Origin: Falsiroseomonas sp050563535
Lineage (GTDB): Bacteria; Pseudomonadota; Alphaproteobacteria; Acetobacterales; Acetobacteraceae
Reading direction: 5' to 3'
DNA: 64,000 nt
Assembly: GCF_050563535.1 (NCBI RefSeq)
Contig: NZ_JBNXUO010000002.1
Coordinates: 248,001-312,000 of the forward strand
Shown in pieces: positions 16,255 to 24,217 of this stretch; positions within the stretch are counted from its first letter, which is position 1; each line of letters opens with the position of its first letter. The translations under genes and the position numbers were made by a program. Under the pieces are notes generated by a model that worked only from the letters and a program-made list of their open reading frames with translations, did not search any database and was not told where the DNA came from.

Positions 16255-17013
16255 TCAGGACTCTCCCGCGCGTGGTGCGAGCAGGGGGGGCGCCGCCGCC
16301 CCTGCCGGCTGGGTCGTGCGTCTGGCCGCGATGCGCCGCTCCAGCTCGCCGGCGAGCCGGGTGAGGCTCCAGCAGACGACGAAGTAGCTGATGGCGAGGA
16401 TCGCGTAGATCTCGAAGGGCTTCGTCATCAGCCGGTTGTTGATCTGGCTGGCTGCGAAGGTCAGCTCGGGCACGTTGATGATGTAGCCGAGCGTCGTTTC
16501 CTTGATGGTGGAGACGAACTGGCTGAGGATGCTCGGGATCGTGTTGAACAGCGCCTGCGGCAGGATCACCCAGCGCATCGCGCCGAGATGGCCATGGCCC
16601 AGCGCGCGCGCCGCGTCCATCTGGCCCTTCGGAAGCGCCTGGATGCCGCTGCGCACGATCTCGCTGATGAAGGACGCCTCGTAGATCGCCAGCGTGACCA
16701 GCATGGTCACGAAGCCGGGCACGCTGTTGCCGATGAGGAGGGGGAGGAGGAAGTAGACCCAAAGGATGATGAGCAGCAGGGGCGTTCCGCGCGCCACGTA
16801 GACCAGCGCGAAGACCGGAAGCCGCAGCGCCCGCCAGGGCGACAGGCTGGCGAGCGCCATCGCCACGCCGAGCGGGAAGGCGAAGGCGATGCCGAGGACC
16901 GAGAGGATCAGCGTCGCCGCGATGCCGCCGAGCGGCCCGTTCGGATACTGGCCGATCAGCAGCAGCAGCCAGTTGTCCCGAACGATGTCGGCGATGGTGG
17001 ACAGCATCGTCAT
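16255..17013 (-). CDS. Polar amino-acid ABC transporter permease (second subunit)
   Basis: Membrane subunit of 252 residues with about five helices. The EAA loop is SGIQALPKGQMDAARALG, typical of the His/Glu/Gln/Arg/opine permease family. Start ATG overlaps the stop of the other permease gene (ATGA). The two permeases are clearly homologous and should form a heterodimeric channel. Confidence 0.92.
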   Translation of the reverse strand: MTMLSTIADIVRDNWLLLLIGQYPNGPLGGIAATLILSVLGIAFAFPLGVAMALASLSPWRALRLPVFALVYVARGTPLLLIILWVYFLLPLLIGNSVPGFVTMLVTLAIYEASFISEIVRSGIQALPKGQMDAARALGHGHLGAMRWVILPQALFNTIPSILSQFVSTIKETTLGYIINVPELTFAASQINNRLMTKPFEIYAILAISYFVVCWSLTRLAGELERRIAARRTTQPAGAAAPPLLAPRAGES

Positions 17014-17714
17014 GCCGCCGGCCCCGCGTTCCGGCCGCGCCGCTCCAGCCAGGCGCCGGCAGCCATCAGCAGCAGCGTGCAGGCAAGGTAGATCAGCGTG
17101 CCCAGCAGATAGGCCTCGAAGGCGCGGAAGGTGCGGCTCTCGATCTCCTTGATCACATGCGTCAGCTCCGCCACCCCGATCGCCATGGCGAGGCTGCTGT
17201 TCTTGAAGAGCGAGACGGTGTGGTTGACGATGGCCGGGCCGGCGTTGCGCACCGCCTGGGGCATCAGCACCCAGCGCATCGCGCCGACGAAGGAATGGCC
17301 GAGCGCGCGCGCCGCCTCCCACTGCCCCTTCGGCACGGCGCGGAGGCCGGAACGGAGGTCTTCGCTGAAATAGGCCGCCTGGCACAGGCCCAGCGCGATG
17401 ACGGCGAAGACCGCCTCGCTGTTGTGGTCGGCAAGCCAGAACTGGACATCCGGCGGCAGCAGGCTCGCGATGCCGAAATACCAGAACATCAGCTGCACCA
17501 GCGTCGGCACGTTGCGGTGGTACGAGACATAGGCCGCAACCCCCGCCTCCGCCGCGCGCGAGGGCAGCATGCGGACCGCCAGCAGCGTGGCCGCCAGGCT
17601 CATCGCCAGCAGCCAGGACCCGGCGAAGACGACGAGGGTCATCTGGACGCCATGGACGAGCATCCGGACGAACTCGGGGTTCGCCAGGATCGCCATGACG
17701 TCGAATCCGGACAT
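17010..17714 (-). CDS. Polar amino-acid ABC transporter permease (first subunit)
   Basis: Membrane subunit of 234 residues. The start MSGFDVMAILANPEFVRM follows the SDR gene by 7 bp. The EAA loop SGLRAVPKGQWEAARALG is present, followed by VLMPQAVRNAGPAIVNHTVSLFK. It forms the permease pair with the gene immediately downstream, which it overlaps by 4 bp. Confidence 0.92.
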   Translation of the reverse strand: MSGFDVMAILANPEFVRMLVHGVQMTLVVFAGSWLLAMSLAATLLAVRMLPSRAAEAGVAAYVSYHRNVPTLVQLMFWYFGIASLLPPDVQFWLADHNSEAVFAVIALGLCQAAYFSEDLRSGLRAVPKGQWEAARALGHSFVGAMRWVLMPQAVRNAGPAIVNHTVSLFKNSSLAMAIGVAELTHVIKEIESRTFRAFEAYLLGTLIYLACTLLLMAAGAWLERRGRNAGPAA

Positions 17715-17721
17715 CGGCGCC

Positions 17722-18465
17722 TCAGCCGCCCGGCCTGGCGGTCGAGAGGCCGCCCGGCACCTGCAGGGTCGGCGTGATCTCGAGGTGGCCGATATTGACC
17801 GCGACGGGCGCCGCGACGGCGAAGGCGATGGCCTCCGCGACATCCGACGCCTCGGGCAGCTCGTAGCCGTCGATGAACTTCGCCCGCGTCTCCGGCGTGT
17901 CGCCATGGACATGGGCGAAGATGTCGGTCGCGACCCGCCCGGGGCAGATCTCCGTCACGCGGACGCGCCGGCCGAAGGCGTCGATCCGGAGCTGGCGCGA
18001 CAGCATGCTCACCGCCGCCTTGGTTGCGTGGTAGGTGGAGTTGCCGCCGAAATTATAAGCTCCCGCGATGGAGCTGATGTTCACGACATGGCCGCGGTCG
18101 CGCGCGACCATACCGGGTACGACGAGCCGGCAGAGATGCAGCACCGCGCGCAGGTTGACGTCGACGAGCAGGTCGATGTCGTCCGCCTCCGCCTCCAGGA
18201 ACTTGCGGGGGCGGTCCACGCCGGCGTTGTTCACCAGCACGTCGACCTCCATCGCGCCGACGAGCCGGGTGATCGCCGGAAGGTCGGCGACGTCGGCGGT
18301 GTGGGCGATGCAGCCCGTCTCCGCCGCGAGCCGCGCCAGCGCATCGCCGCTCCGCGCAACCGCGTGCACCTCCAGGCCCTCGCGCCGGAAGCGGCGGACG
18401 ACGGCCGCGCCGATGCCGGAGGAGGCGCCGGTGACAAGGGCTGTCCTGTAGTCGGAGAAGGGCAT
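17722..18465 (-). CDS. Short-chain dehydrogenase/reductase
   Basis: Cytoplasmic NAD(P)-dependent oxidoreductase of 247 residues. The cofactor motif GASSGIG is at residues 13-19 and NNAG near 78. The catalytic triad is Ser in NISSIAG with Tyr-x-x-x-Lys in STYHATKAA. It resembles the YdfG/serine-dehydrogenase group of SDRs, but the substrate is not determinable. It is the first gene of the transport unit, and the shared Nac-type promoter lies directly upstream in the end of pxpA. Confidence 0.88.
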   Translation of the reverse strand: MPFSDYRTALVTGASSGIGAAVVRRFRREGLEVHAVARSGDALARLAAETGCIAHTADVADLPAITRLVGAMEVDVLVNNAGVDRPRKFLEAEADDIDLLVDVNLRAVLHLCRLVVPGMVARDRGHVVNISSIAGAYNFGGNSTYHATKAAVSMLSRQLRIDAFGRRVRVTEICPGRVATDIFAHVHGDTPETRAKFIDGYELPEASDVAEAIAFAVAAPVAVNIGHLEITPTLQVPGGLSTARPGG

Positions 18466-18484
18466 GCGCTTCCTCTTTCCCCGG

Positions 18485-19324
18485 TCACGCTACCCGAGGC
18501 TGGAGCGCGCCGGCCAAGACGGTTTCGGTTTGGTGGGATAAGGAACTCTTATGGTCCGCGGTGTCGAGCTGCGACAGGGGCACCGCCTCGCCGCCCTCGG
18601 CGAGGATCACCGCCCGGATTGCGCGCGCCAGATCCACCGCGCCCGGCGTGTCGCCATGGACGAGGATCGAGCGCGCCTCGGTCGGCAGGCGCGCGCCGCT
18701 CGCGGTTATGACGCACCCCTCCCGCAGCAGCCGCGCCACGCGCTCCAGCACCTCCCCGCGGTCGTGGATGACGGCGCCGGGCAGCCCCCGCGGGACCAGC
18801 AGGCCGTCATCGCCATAGGCGCGGTCGGCGAGGAAGCTGACGGCCGTCCGCAGGCCGAGCGCCGCGGCCGCGCCCTCGATCGCGGCGCTGGAGGAGGTGA
18901 GGACCGTCAGCGAGGCATCGAAGGCGGCCACCGCCTCGAGCAGCGGAAGGGCCAGGTCGCGGTCCGCGGCCGCCATGTTCCCGAGCGCGCCGTGGAAGCT
19001 CATATGTGTCATGCGCGCGCCGGCCGACCGCGCGATCCCGGCGAGCGCGCCGAGCTGGTAGACGACCATCGCGGAGAGCTCGGGGATCTCGACCCGCATC
19101 GGGCGGCGGCCGAAGCCCTGCCGGTCCGGGAAGCCGACATGCGCGCCGATGTCCACGCCGCGCGCCTTCGCCATCTCCACGGTGCGGCGCATGATGAGCG
19201 GGTCGCCGGCATGGAAGCCGCAGGCGAGGTTACCGGAGGTGACGAGGTCGAGCAGCGCCGCATCGTCACCCATGGCCCAAGGGCCGAAGCCCTCGCCGAG
19301 ATCCGCGTTGATGTCGAGCTTCAT
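18485..19324 (-). CDS. pxpA: 5-oxoprolinase subunit A (LamB/YcsF family)
   Basis: Cytoplasmic protein of 279 residues. It starts with the family signature MKLDINADLGEGFGPWAMGDD, has NLACGFHAGDP, and keeps AHVGFPDRQGFGRR and the C-terminal RSILVHGDTPGAVDLAR. PxpA acts with PxpB and PxpC in ATP-dependent opening of 5-oxoproline to glutamate. It is the last gene of the accB-to-pxpA unit and overlaps the preceding biotinyl-domain gene by ATGA. Its final about 20 codons coincide with promoter module A for the downstream operon, so that tail may be constrained by DNA function. Confidence 0.92.
   Translation of the reverse strand: MKLDINADLGEGFGPWAMGDDAALLDLVTSGNLACGFHAGDPLIMRRTVEMAKARGVDIGAHVGFPDRQGFGRRPMRVEIPELSAMVVYQLGALAGIARSAGARMTHMSFHGALGNMAAADRDLALPLLEAVAAFDASLTVLTSSSAAIEGAAAALGLRTAVSFLADRAYGDDGLLVPRGLPGAVIHDRGEVLERVARLLREGCVITASGARLPTEARSILVHGDTPGAVDLARAIRAVILAEGGEAVPLSQLDTADHKSSLSHQTETVLAGALQPRVA
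18487..18552 (-). promoter_or_regulatory. Nac-type operator and promoter for the SDR/ABC operon (module A)
   Basis: Reading on the minus strand: ATAAG-N5-CTTAT at 18552-18538 (equally ATA-N9-TAT), exactly 20 bp, TTGGCC at 18517-18512 as a -35-like element, 19 bp, TAGCGT at 18492-18487. The same order and spacing occurs at 23184-23249 and, on the other strand, at 24218-24282. The whole module lies inside the last codons of pxpA. ATA-N9-TAT is the known operator of the LysR protein Nac. Confidence 0.7.
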
Positions 19325-19728
19325 GGACGATCCCCGGAGGGCAGGGGTTGCAGCCGGAACAGCGGGGTGCCGTAGCCGACGAGCGTGCCGGGCGCCGCCA
19401 TGCGCTCCGCGACGATCCCGGCCACCGGCGCGCGCACCGGCATGAGCAGCGCGCCGACCTGCAGGCAGCCGAGCGGATCGCCCTCCGCCACCTCGTCGCC
19501 GGTCTCAACGAAGGGCCGCTCGGCGCCGGGATGGTGGTCGAGGAAGACGCCCACCGACGCCGAGGAGACGGGTGCAGCGGCTTCCGCGGGCGCGGCGGGC
19601 CCGGGCGGCGGGGCGCCCGCACGGCCGAGGACCAGCGCCCCTTCCGGCCCCGAAAGCTCCAGCCGGTCGATGTCGGTCGCGTCGAGCCAGCGCGACAGGG
19701 TCGCCACCAGGGCGGCGTCGAGCTTCAT
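19321..19728 (-). CDS. Biotinyl-domain protein lacking the biotin lysine
   Basis: Protein of 135 residues built like a biotin carboxyl carrier. A helical N-terminus (KLDAALVATLSRWLDATDIDRLEL) is followed by a Pro/Ala linker (about 39-58) and a C-terminal biotinyl/lipoyl fold (GDEVAEGDPLGCLQVG, then APVAGIVAERM, GTLVGYGTPLFRL). Where carriers have E-A-M-K-M, this protein reads Q-V-G-A-L, so no lysine is available for biotin. It overlaps both neighbours by 4 bp and sits between pxpC and pxpA. A structural or scaffolding role is a guess. The normal carrier is the accB-like gene upstream. Confidence 0.8.
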   Translation of the reverse strand: MKLDAALVATLSRWLDATDIDRLELSGPEGALVLGRAGAPPPGPAAPAEAAAPVSSASVGVFLDHHPGAERPFVETGDEVAEGDPLGCLQVGALLMPVRAPVAGIVAERMAAPGTLVGYGTPLFRLQPLPSGDRP

Positions 19729-20714
19729 GCGGCGCGCTCCTGCATGCGGCGCAGCTCGACCAGGCGGCGCGCCTCGGCGAGCCAGTCCCGCGTCTGGTCC
19801 AGCGCCTCCACCGCCGCTTCCCAGTTCGTCCGCAGGAAGCGGATGCGGCTGCCGATCGGTGCCTGGCCGAGCCGCCACAGGTCGGCCTCGATCACCGTCG
19901 CGATCTTCGGATAGCCGCCGGAAGGCTGGGCGTCGCGCATCTGCACGATCGGCTGGCCGCCATGCGGCACCTGGACCACGCCCGGCACGATGCCGTGCGA
20001 GCGCAGTTCCATCGGCGCGCGGGGCGCGAGGGTGGGCCCGGCAAGGCGGAAGCCGTAGCGGTCGCTCTGGGGCGTCACCTTCCACGGCTCGTTCCAGAAG
20101 GCCTCGACCGCGGCCTCGGTGAAACGGTCGTGCTCGGCGGCGGGAAGCGCGCGGATCGCCGGGATGCCGTCGGCCTCCAGCGGCAGTGCCAGCGCCGGCG
20201 GCACCAGCCCGCAATCTGCGTGGACCGCCCCGGCCGGCGGCGTGCCGAGCGGCAGGCGGTCGCCCTGGCGCAACGGGCGCCCGTCATGCCCGCCGAAGGC
20301 GCCACGAAGCTGCGTCGAACGCGAGCCCAGCACGGCGGCGACGCCGAGCCCGCCAGCCACGCAGAGATAGGCGCGGCTCGCCCGCCAGGAAGCCGCCTCG
20401 GGCGGGCCGATCTCCAGCACGTCGCCGGCCCCCGCCCGCGCGGTCCACCAGGGAAGCAGTCGCCGCTCGTTCAGCGACAGCGCCACATGCGCGCCCGTCA
20501 CCGCGAAGCCCGCGGCGACCTCGAACCGCAGGCGGAAGGGGAAGACGGGGATCTCGACCGCCGCCGCGCCCTCCTCGTTGCCGAGCAGGATGTTGCCGGC
20601 GGCGAGCGCCATGCCGTCCATGGCGCCGGAGACGCCGACGCCCCAGCCCAGCGCGCCGCGTCGGCCGAGGTCCTGCACGGTGGCGAGCGCGCCGGGGGTG
20701 AGGATCTCGATCAT
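19725..20714 (-). CDS. pxpC: 5-oxoprolinase subunit C / biotin-dependent carboxyltransferase family (KipA, AHS2)
   Basis: Cytoplasmic protein of 329 residues with the AHS2/KipA fold. The start is IEILTPGALATVQDLGRRGALGWGV, followed by SGAMDGMALAAGNILLGN. The C-terminal part has SDRYGFRLAGP, ELRSHGIVPGVVQVPHGGQPI and DAQPSGGYPKIATV. In urea carboxylase the same fold forms half of the carboxyltransferase domain; in PxpABC it is part of the 5-oxoprolinase. It overlaps pxpB by ATGA. Confidence 0.92.
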   Translation of the reverse strand: MIEILTPGALATVQDLGRRGALGWGVGVSGAMDGMALAAGNILLGNEEGAAAVEIPVFPFRLRFEVAAGFAVTGAHVALSLNERRLLPWWTARAGAGDVLEIGPPEAASWRASRAYLCVAGGLGVAAVLGSRSTQLRGAFGGHDGRPLRQGDRLPLGTPPAGAVHADCGLVPPALALPLEADGIPAIRALPAAEHDRFTEAAVEAFWNEPWKVTPQSDRYGFRLAGPTLAPRAPMELRSHGIVPGVVQVPHGGQPIVQMRDAQPSGGYPKIATVIEADLWRLGQAPIGSRIRFLRTNWEAAVEALDQTRDWLAEARRLVELRRMQERAA

Positions 20715-21367
20715 CGGACCACCCGCATGATGCGGAAGCGGATGCTGTCGCCGGGTTGCAGCAGCGTGGGCGGCGTGCGGTCCACGTCGAAGAACGCCAT
20801 GTCGGTGGAGCCGATCGTGTTCCAGCCGCTCGGCCCGGCGGAGGCCGAGACGCCGGTCTGCGACCCGCCGATGGACACCGCCCCGCCCGGGATGCTCAGC
20901 ACCGGCGTCCTGCGCCGCGGCGTCGCGATCCGCGGATCCATGCCGCCGAGGTAGCAGTAGCCGGGGTGGCTGCCGAGCGCGAAGACCGGGTAGGTGGGCG
21001 CGGCGTGGATCTCCGCCACCTCCTCGGGGCGGAGACCCGTATGCGCGACGACATCGGCCATGTGCGGGCCGCCCTCGCCGCCATAGACCACCGGCAACTC
21101 GATGAGGCGCCCGTCCAGCGGCAGCGGCGAGGCGGCCGCCCAGGCCTGTTGCAGGCGCGTGGCGAGCGGCGCGCAGTTGCGCGGCGGCGTCGCGAAGGCG
21201 AGCATCAGGTTGTTCATCCCCGGCACGGCCTCGTCCACCTCGGGCCAGGCCGCGGCCTCGCGCGCCAGCGCCCAGATGCGGCGCTGCGTCTCCAGCGTGG
21301 TCTCGCCCGGCGCCTCGAACAGCAGCGCGCTGGTGCCGAGGAGGCTGACGGTGGGGACGTCGCTCAT
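20711..21367 (-). CDS. pxpB: 5-oxoprolinase subunit B (KipI, AHS1)
   Basis: Cytoplasmic protein of 218 residues. It has the AHS1 family pattern: PGMNNLMLAF near the middle of the first half, PVVYGGEGGPHMADVVAHTGL, then the highly conserved GSHPGYCYLGGMDPRIATPRR and the serine/glycine segment VSIGGSQTGV. It pairs with PxpC; the fused pair is the carboxyltransferase module of urea carboxylase. Start and stop overlap accC and pxpC by 4 bp each. Confidence 0.92.
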   Translation of the reverse strand: MSDVPTVSLLGTSALLFEAPGETTLETQRRIWALAREAAAWPEVDEAVPGMNNLMLAFATPPRNCAPLATRLQQAWAAASPLPLDGRLIELPVVYGGEGGPHMADVVAHTGLRPEEVAEIHAAPTYPVFALGSHPGYCYLGGMDPRIATPRRRTPVLSIPGGAVSIGGSQTGVSASAGPSGWNTIGSTDMAFFDVDRTPPTLLQPGDSIRFRIMRVVR

Positions 21368-22707
21368 CGTGGCGCCATGAGCCGTTCGAGGTGGTGGATG
21401 TCCACGCCCCCTGCGATGAAGCCGGGATCGCGCGCGATGCGGCGATGCAGGTCGAGGTTGGTCATGATGCCGCCGACCCGCATCTCCTCGAGCGCGGCGC
21501 GCAGACGCGCCAGTGCATCCGCGCGGCTCTCGCCATGCACGACCAGCTTTCCGAGCAGGGAGTCGTAGCTTGCCGGCATGCGGTAGCCCGCCGAGGCGTG
21601 CGTATCGATGCGGATGCCGGGTCCGCCCGGCACGGACCAGGTCGTGATCGTGCCAGGCGAGGGTGCGAAACTTGCCGGATCCTCGGCATTGATCCGGCAC
21701 TCGATGGCGTGACCGCGGCAGGCGATGCCGGCCTGCGAGAGCGCCAGGCGTTCCCCCATCGCGACGCGGAGCTGCAACTGCACCAGGTCGAGGCCCGCCG
21801 TCATCTCGGTGACCGGATGCTCGACCTGCAGGCGCGTGTTCATCTCGATGAAGTGGAAGGCCCCGTCCTCGACGAGGAACTCGAAGGTGCCGACGCCGCG
21901 ATAGCCGATGCGGCGGCAGGCCTCGGCGCAGCGTTCGCCGACCGCGGCGACCAGGGCGGCATCGAGCCCCGGCGCGGGCGCCTCCTCGACGACCTTCTGG
22001 TGGCGGCGCTGCAGCGAGCAGTCGCGGCTGCCGAGCCAGAAGGCGTTGCCATGCGTGTCCGCGATCACCTGGATCTCGACATGGCGTGGACCGCCCAGGA
22101 ACTTCTCCACATAGACGGTGCCGTTGCCGAAGGCCCGCCGCGCCTCCTCGCGCGTCACGGCGAGCGCGTCGGCCATCTCGCCCACGGCGGCGACCACCCG
22201 CATGCCGCGCCCGCCGCCGCCGCCGGCGGCCTTGAGCATGACGGGATAGCCGATCTCCGCCGCCGCGCGTTGCGCCTCCTCCAACTCGCCGGAGAGCGCC
22301 TCGTCGCGGCCCGGCACGCAGGGCACGCCGGCCTCTCGCATCGCGCGCTTGGCGGCGATCTTGTCGCCCATCAGACGGATGCTGTCGGGCCGCGGGCCGA
22401 TGAAGACGAGGCCCGCCGCCTCCACCCGCCCGGCGAAGGCCGCGTTCTCGGACAGGAAGCCGTAGCCGGGGTGGATCGCGCCCGCGCCGGCGGCCCTGGC
22501 CGCGAACAGGATCGCCGCCTGGTCGAGATAGCTGCGCGCGGCCGGGGCCGGGCCGATGCAGAGCGCCGTGTCGGCGAGGGCGACATGCGGCAGGTCGCGG
22601 TCGGCCTCGGAGAAGACCGCGACGGTCCGCAGGCCGAGCGCCTTGCAGGCGCGCAGCACGCGCAGCGCGATCTCGCCGCGGTTCGCGATGAGGACGGTGT
22701 CGAACAT
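21364..22707 (-). CDS. accC: Biotin carboxylase (AccC family)
   Basis: ATP-grasp enzyme of 447 residues that carboxylates the biotin on a carrier protein. It begins FDTVLIANRGEIALRVLRAC, has the ATP loop KAAGGGGGRGM, the EKF...RHVEIQV strand, and the catalytic NTRLQVEHPVTE. Length is that of a stand-alone AccC. Because it is locked into an operon with accB, pxpB and pxpC, it probably serves this dedicated enzyme rather than fatty-acid synthesis (inference). Confidence 0.92.
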   Translation of the reverse strand: MFDTVLIANRGEIALRVLRACKALGLRTVAVFSEADRDLPHVALADTALCIGPAPAARSYLDQAAILFAARAAGAGAIHPGYGFLSENAAFAGRVEAAGLVFIGPRPDSIRLMGDKIAAKRAMREAGVPCVPGRDEALSGELEEAQRAAAEIGYPVMLKAAGGGGGRGMRVVAAVGEMADALAVTREEARRAFGNGTVYVEKFLGGPRHVEIQVIADTHGNAFWLGSRDCSLQRRHQKVVEEAPAPGLDAALVAAVGERCAEACRRIGYRGVGTFEFLVEDGAFHFIEMNTRLQVEHPVTEMTAGLDLVQLQLRVAMGERLALSQAGIACRGHAIECRINAEDPASFAPSPGTITTWSVPGGPGIRIDTHASAGYRMPASYDSLLGKLVVHGESRADALARLRAALEEMRVGGIMTNLDLHRRIARDPGFIAGGVDIHHLERLMAPR

Positions 22708-22712
22708 CGCGC

Positions 22713-23156
22713 TCACCCGATCCGCATCAGGGGCTGCCCGGATTCCACCTCGTCGCCCGATGCGACGAGGACGGCATCCACCAGGCCGCCGCGCTGGGCG
22801 CGGACCTCGAGGAAGGTCTTCATCGCCTCGACCAGGCAGACCACCGCGCCCGCCGCGACGCTGGAGCCGGCCGAGACGAATTCCGGCCGGTCGGGCGCGG
22901 GCCGGAGGTGGACGACGCCGGGCATCGGCGCGCGGATCTCCGCGCCGTTCGGCGCAGCCCGCCTCGGCCGCGGCGGGACCGGCGGGGGATGGTCGGGGCC
23001 GGCGGCGCGCTGCGGCCCGGCAGAAGGCGCCGCCCCGGCGGGGCGCAGGGCGCCGCGGCTCAGGCGCAGCGTCCAGCCGCCCTCGCTGAACGTCATCTCG
23101 GCGAGGTCGGAGGCCGCCATCGCATCGATGAATGTCTTCAGCTTGTCGGGGTCCAT
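22713..23156 (-). CDS. accB: Biotin carboxyl carrier protein (AccB family)
   Basis: Carrier protein of 147 residues. An N-terminal helical part (DPDKLKTFIDAMAASDLAEM) leads to a Pro/Ala-rich linker (about 38-70) and a biotinyl domain. The biotin site is VVCLVEAMKTF, with the lysine intact. It is the first gene of the carboxylase unit. The start lies about 30 bp after the -10-like element of promoter module B. It contrasts with the second, lysine-free biotinyl-domain protein four genes on. Confidence 0.9.
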   Translation of the reverse strand: MDPDKLKTFIDAMAASDLAEMTFSEGGWTLRLSRGALRPAGAAPSAGPQRAAGPDHPPPVPPRPRRAAPNGAEIRAPMPGVVHLRPAPDRPEFVSAGSSVAAGAVVCLVEAMKTFLEVRAQRGGLVDAVLVASGDEVESGQPLMRIG

Positions 23157-23183
23157 GCGTCGCCGGCCAATGATCGAGGCAGG

Positions 23184-23249
23184 AGGCTATCGCCAGCCCC
23201 GACCGCCTGGCCAAGACGGAATGGGTTTGTCGCGATAAGGCCTGCTTAT
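23184..23249 (-). promoter_or_regulatory. Nac-type operator and promoter for the accB-pxpA operon (module B)
   Basis: On the minus strand: ATAAG-N5-CTTAT at 23249-23235, 20 bp, TTGGCC at 23214-23209, 19 bp, TAGCCT at 23189-23184, then the accB start 28 bp further. The operator overlaps the TAA stop codon of the upstream lysR gene. Spacing is identical to module A, and much of the sequence between operator and -35 is the same too, which suggests duplication. Confidence 0.72.
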
Positions 23250-24181
23250 GTTGCCCGTCGGACCTCGACGGGCCCGTTCGGCGCCGGGGCGGCCGCCCCG
23301 ATCAGGTCCAGCACGATGCGCCTCACGGCCTGGGCGGGCTCCGACAGGGGAAGGTGGTCGGAGAGGCAGAGCGCCAGCGGCGCCTCGATCGCCGGCTCCA
23401 CGATGCGGCGCTGCCATGCCGCGCAGGAGGCGACGACCTGCCGAGCCATGGATTCGGGCAGGATGGTCGCGCCCAGGCCTTCCGCGATCACCCGGGTCAG
23501 CGTGCTGTCGGATTCGATCTCGGCCACCACGCGCGGGGTCATCCCGTTGGCGGCGAAGGCCTCGTCCACCATGCGCCGCACCACGTTGTAGGGGCGGGCC
23601 ATGAACAGGTCGACCCCGGCCAGGTCGCGGACCGGGACGTCTGCGGCGGGGGCGGGCATGCGGTCCGGCGCCACGAAGCAGAGACGCTCCTTCAGCAGTG
23701 GCACGAAGCCAAGGCCGTGCACCGCCGTCTTGCCGGCATAGAGCACGGCGAAGTCCATCCGGCCGTTCATGACGAGTTCGGACAGCGTGCTGCCATAGGT
23801 CTCGTTCAGGTAGAGCACGATGCCGGGGTGCAGGGCGCGCACCGTCCGCAGCAGCGGCAGCGCGAGGCCCGCGGCCGCCGTGCCGGGCGCGAGCCCGACC
23901 GCGACCGCGCCGGTCAGCTCCTGCGCCGCGGCCTGCATGTCCACCCGCGCCTGCTCGCATTGCCGCAGGATGAGCTGCGCGTGGCGGTAGAGCACCTTGC
24001 CCGCCTCGGTGGGCACCACGCCGCGCTTGGTGCGCATCAGCAGCCGCTGCCCGGCCTCGCTCTCCAGCGTCGCGAGCTGCTGGCTCAGCGCGGGCTGGGC
24101 GATGCGCAGCACGTCGGCGGCGCGGGTCAGGCTGCCCGTGTCCACGATCTTCACGAAATACTGCAGCCGCCGGAGATTCAC
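23246..24181 (-). CDS. LysR family regulator, Nac-like
   Basis: Transcription factor of 311 residues. The N-terminal winged helix-turn-helix (MNLRRLQYFVKIVDTGSLTRAADVLRIAQPALSQQ) is followed by a linker helix and a periplasmic-binding-type effector domain with AEIESDSTLTRVIAEGLGATILPES, close to the nitrogen-assimilation regulator Nac. The start is GTG. An ATA-N9-TAT site lies 37 bp upstream, suggesting autoregulation, and two more copies precede the target operons. The effector is unknown; an oxoproline-related compound is a reasonable guess. Confidence 0.88.
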   Translation of the reverse strand: MNLRRLQYFVKIVDTGSLTRAADVLRIAQPALSQQLATLESEAGQRLLMRTKRGVVPTEAGKVLYRHAQLILRQCEQARVDMQAAAQELTGAVAVGLAPGTAAAGLALPLLRTVRALHPGIVLYLNETYGSTLSELVMNGRMDFAVLYAGKTAVHGLGFVPLLKERLCFVAPDRMPAPAADVPVRDLAGVDLFMARPYNVVRRMVDEAFAANGMTPRVVAEIESDSTLTRVIAEGLGATILPESMARQVVASCAAWQRRIVEPAIEAPLALCLSDHLPLSEPAQAVRRIVLDLIGAAAPAPNGPVEVRRAT

Positions 24182-24217
24182 GCCCGTGCCCGCACGCGAT
24201 TTGCAACGAGGTATGCG

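Noticed and set aside
23281..23360. Possible additional ATA-N9-TAT sites inside lysR
   Set aside because: No copy with the 20-bp spacing to TTGGCC was found outside the three modules, and single short matches are not meaningful.
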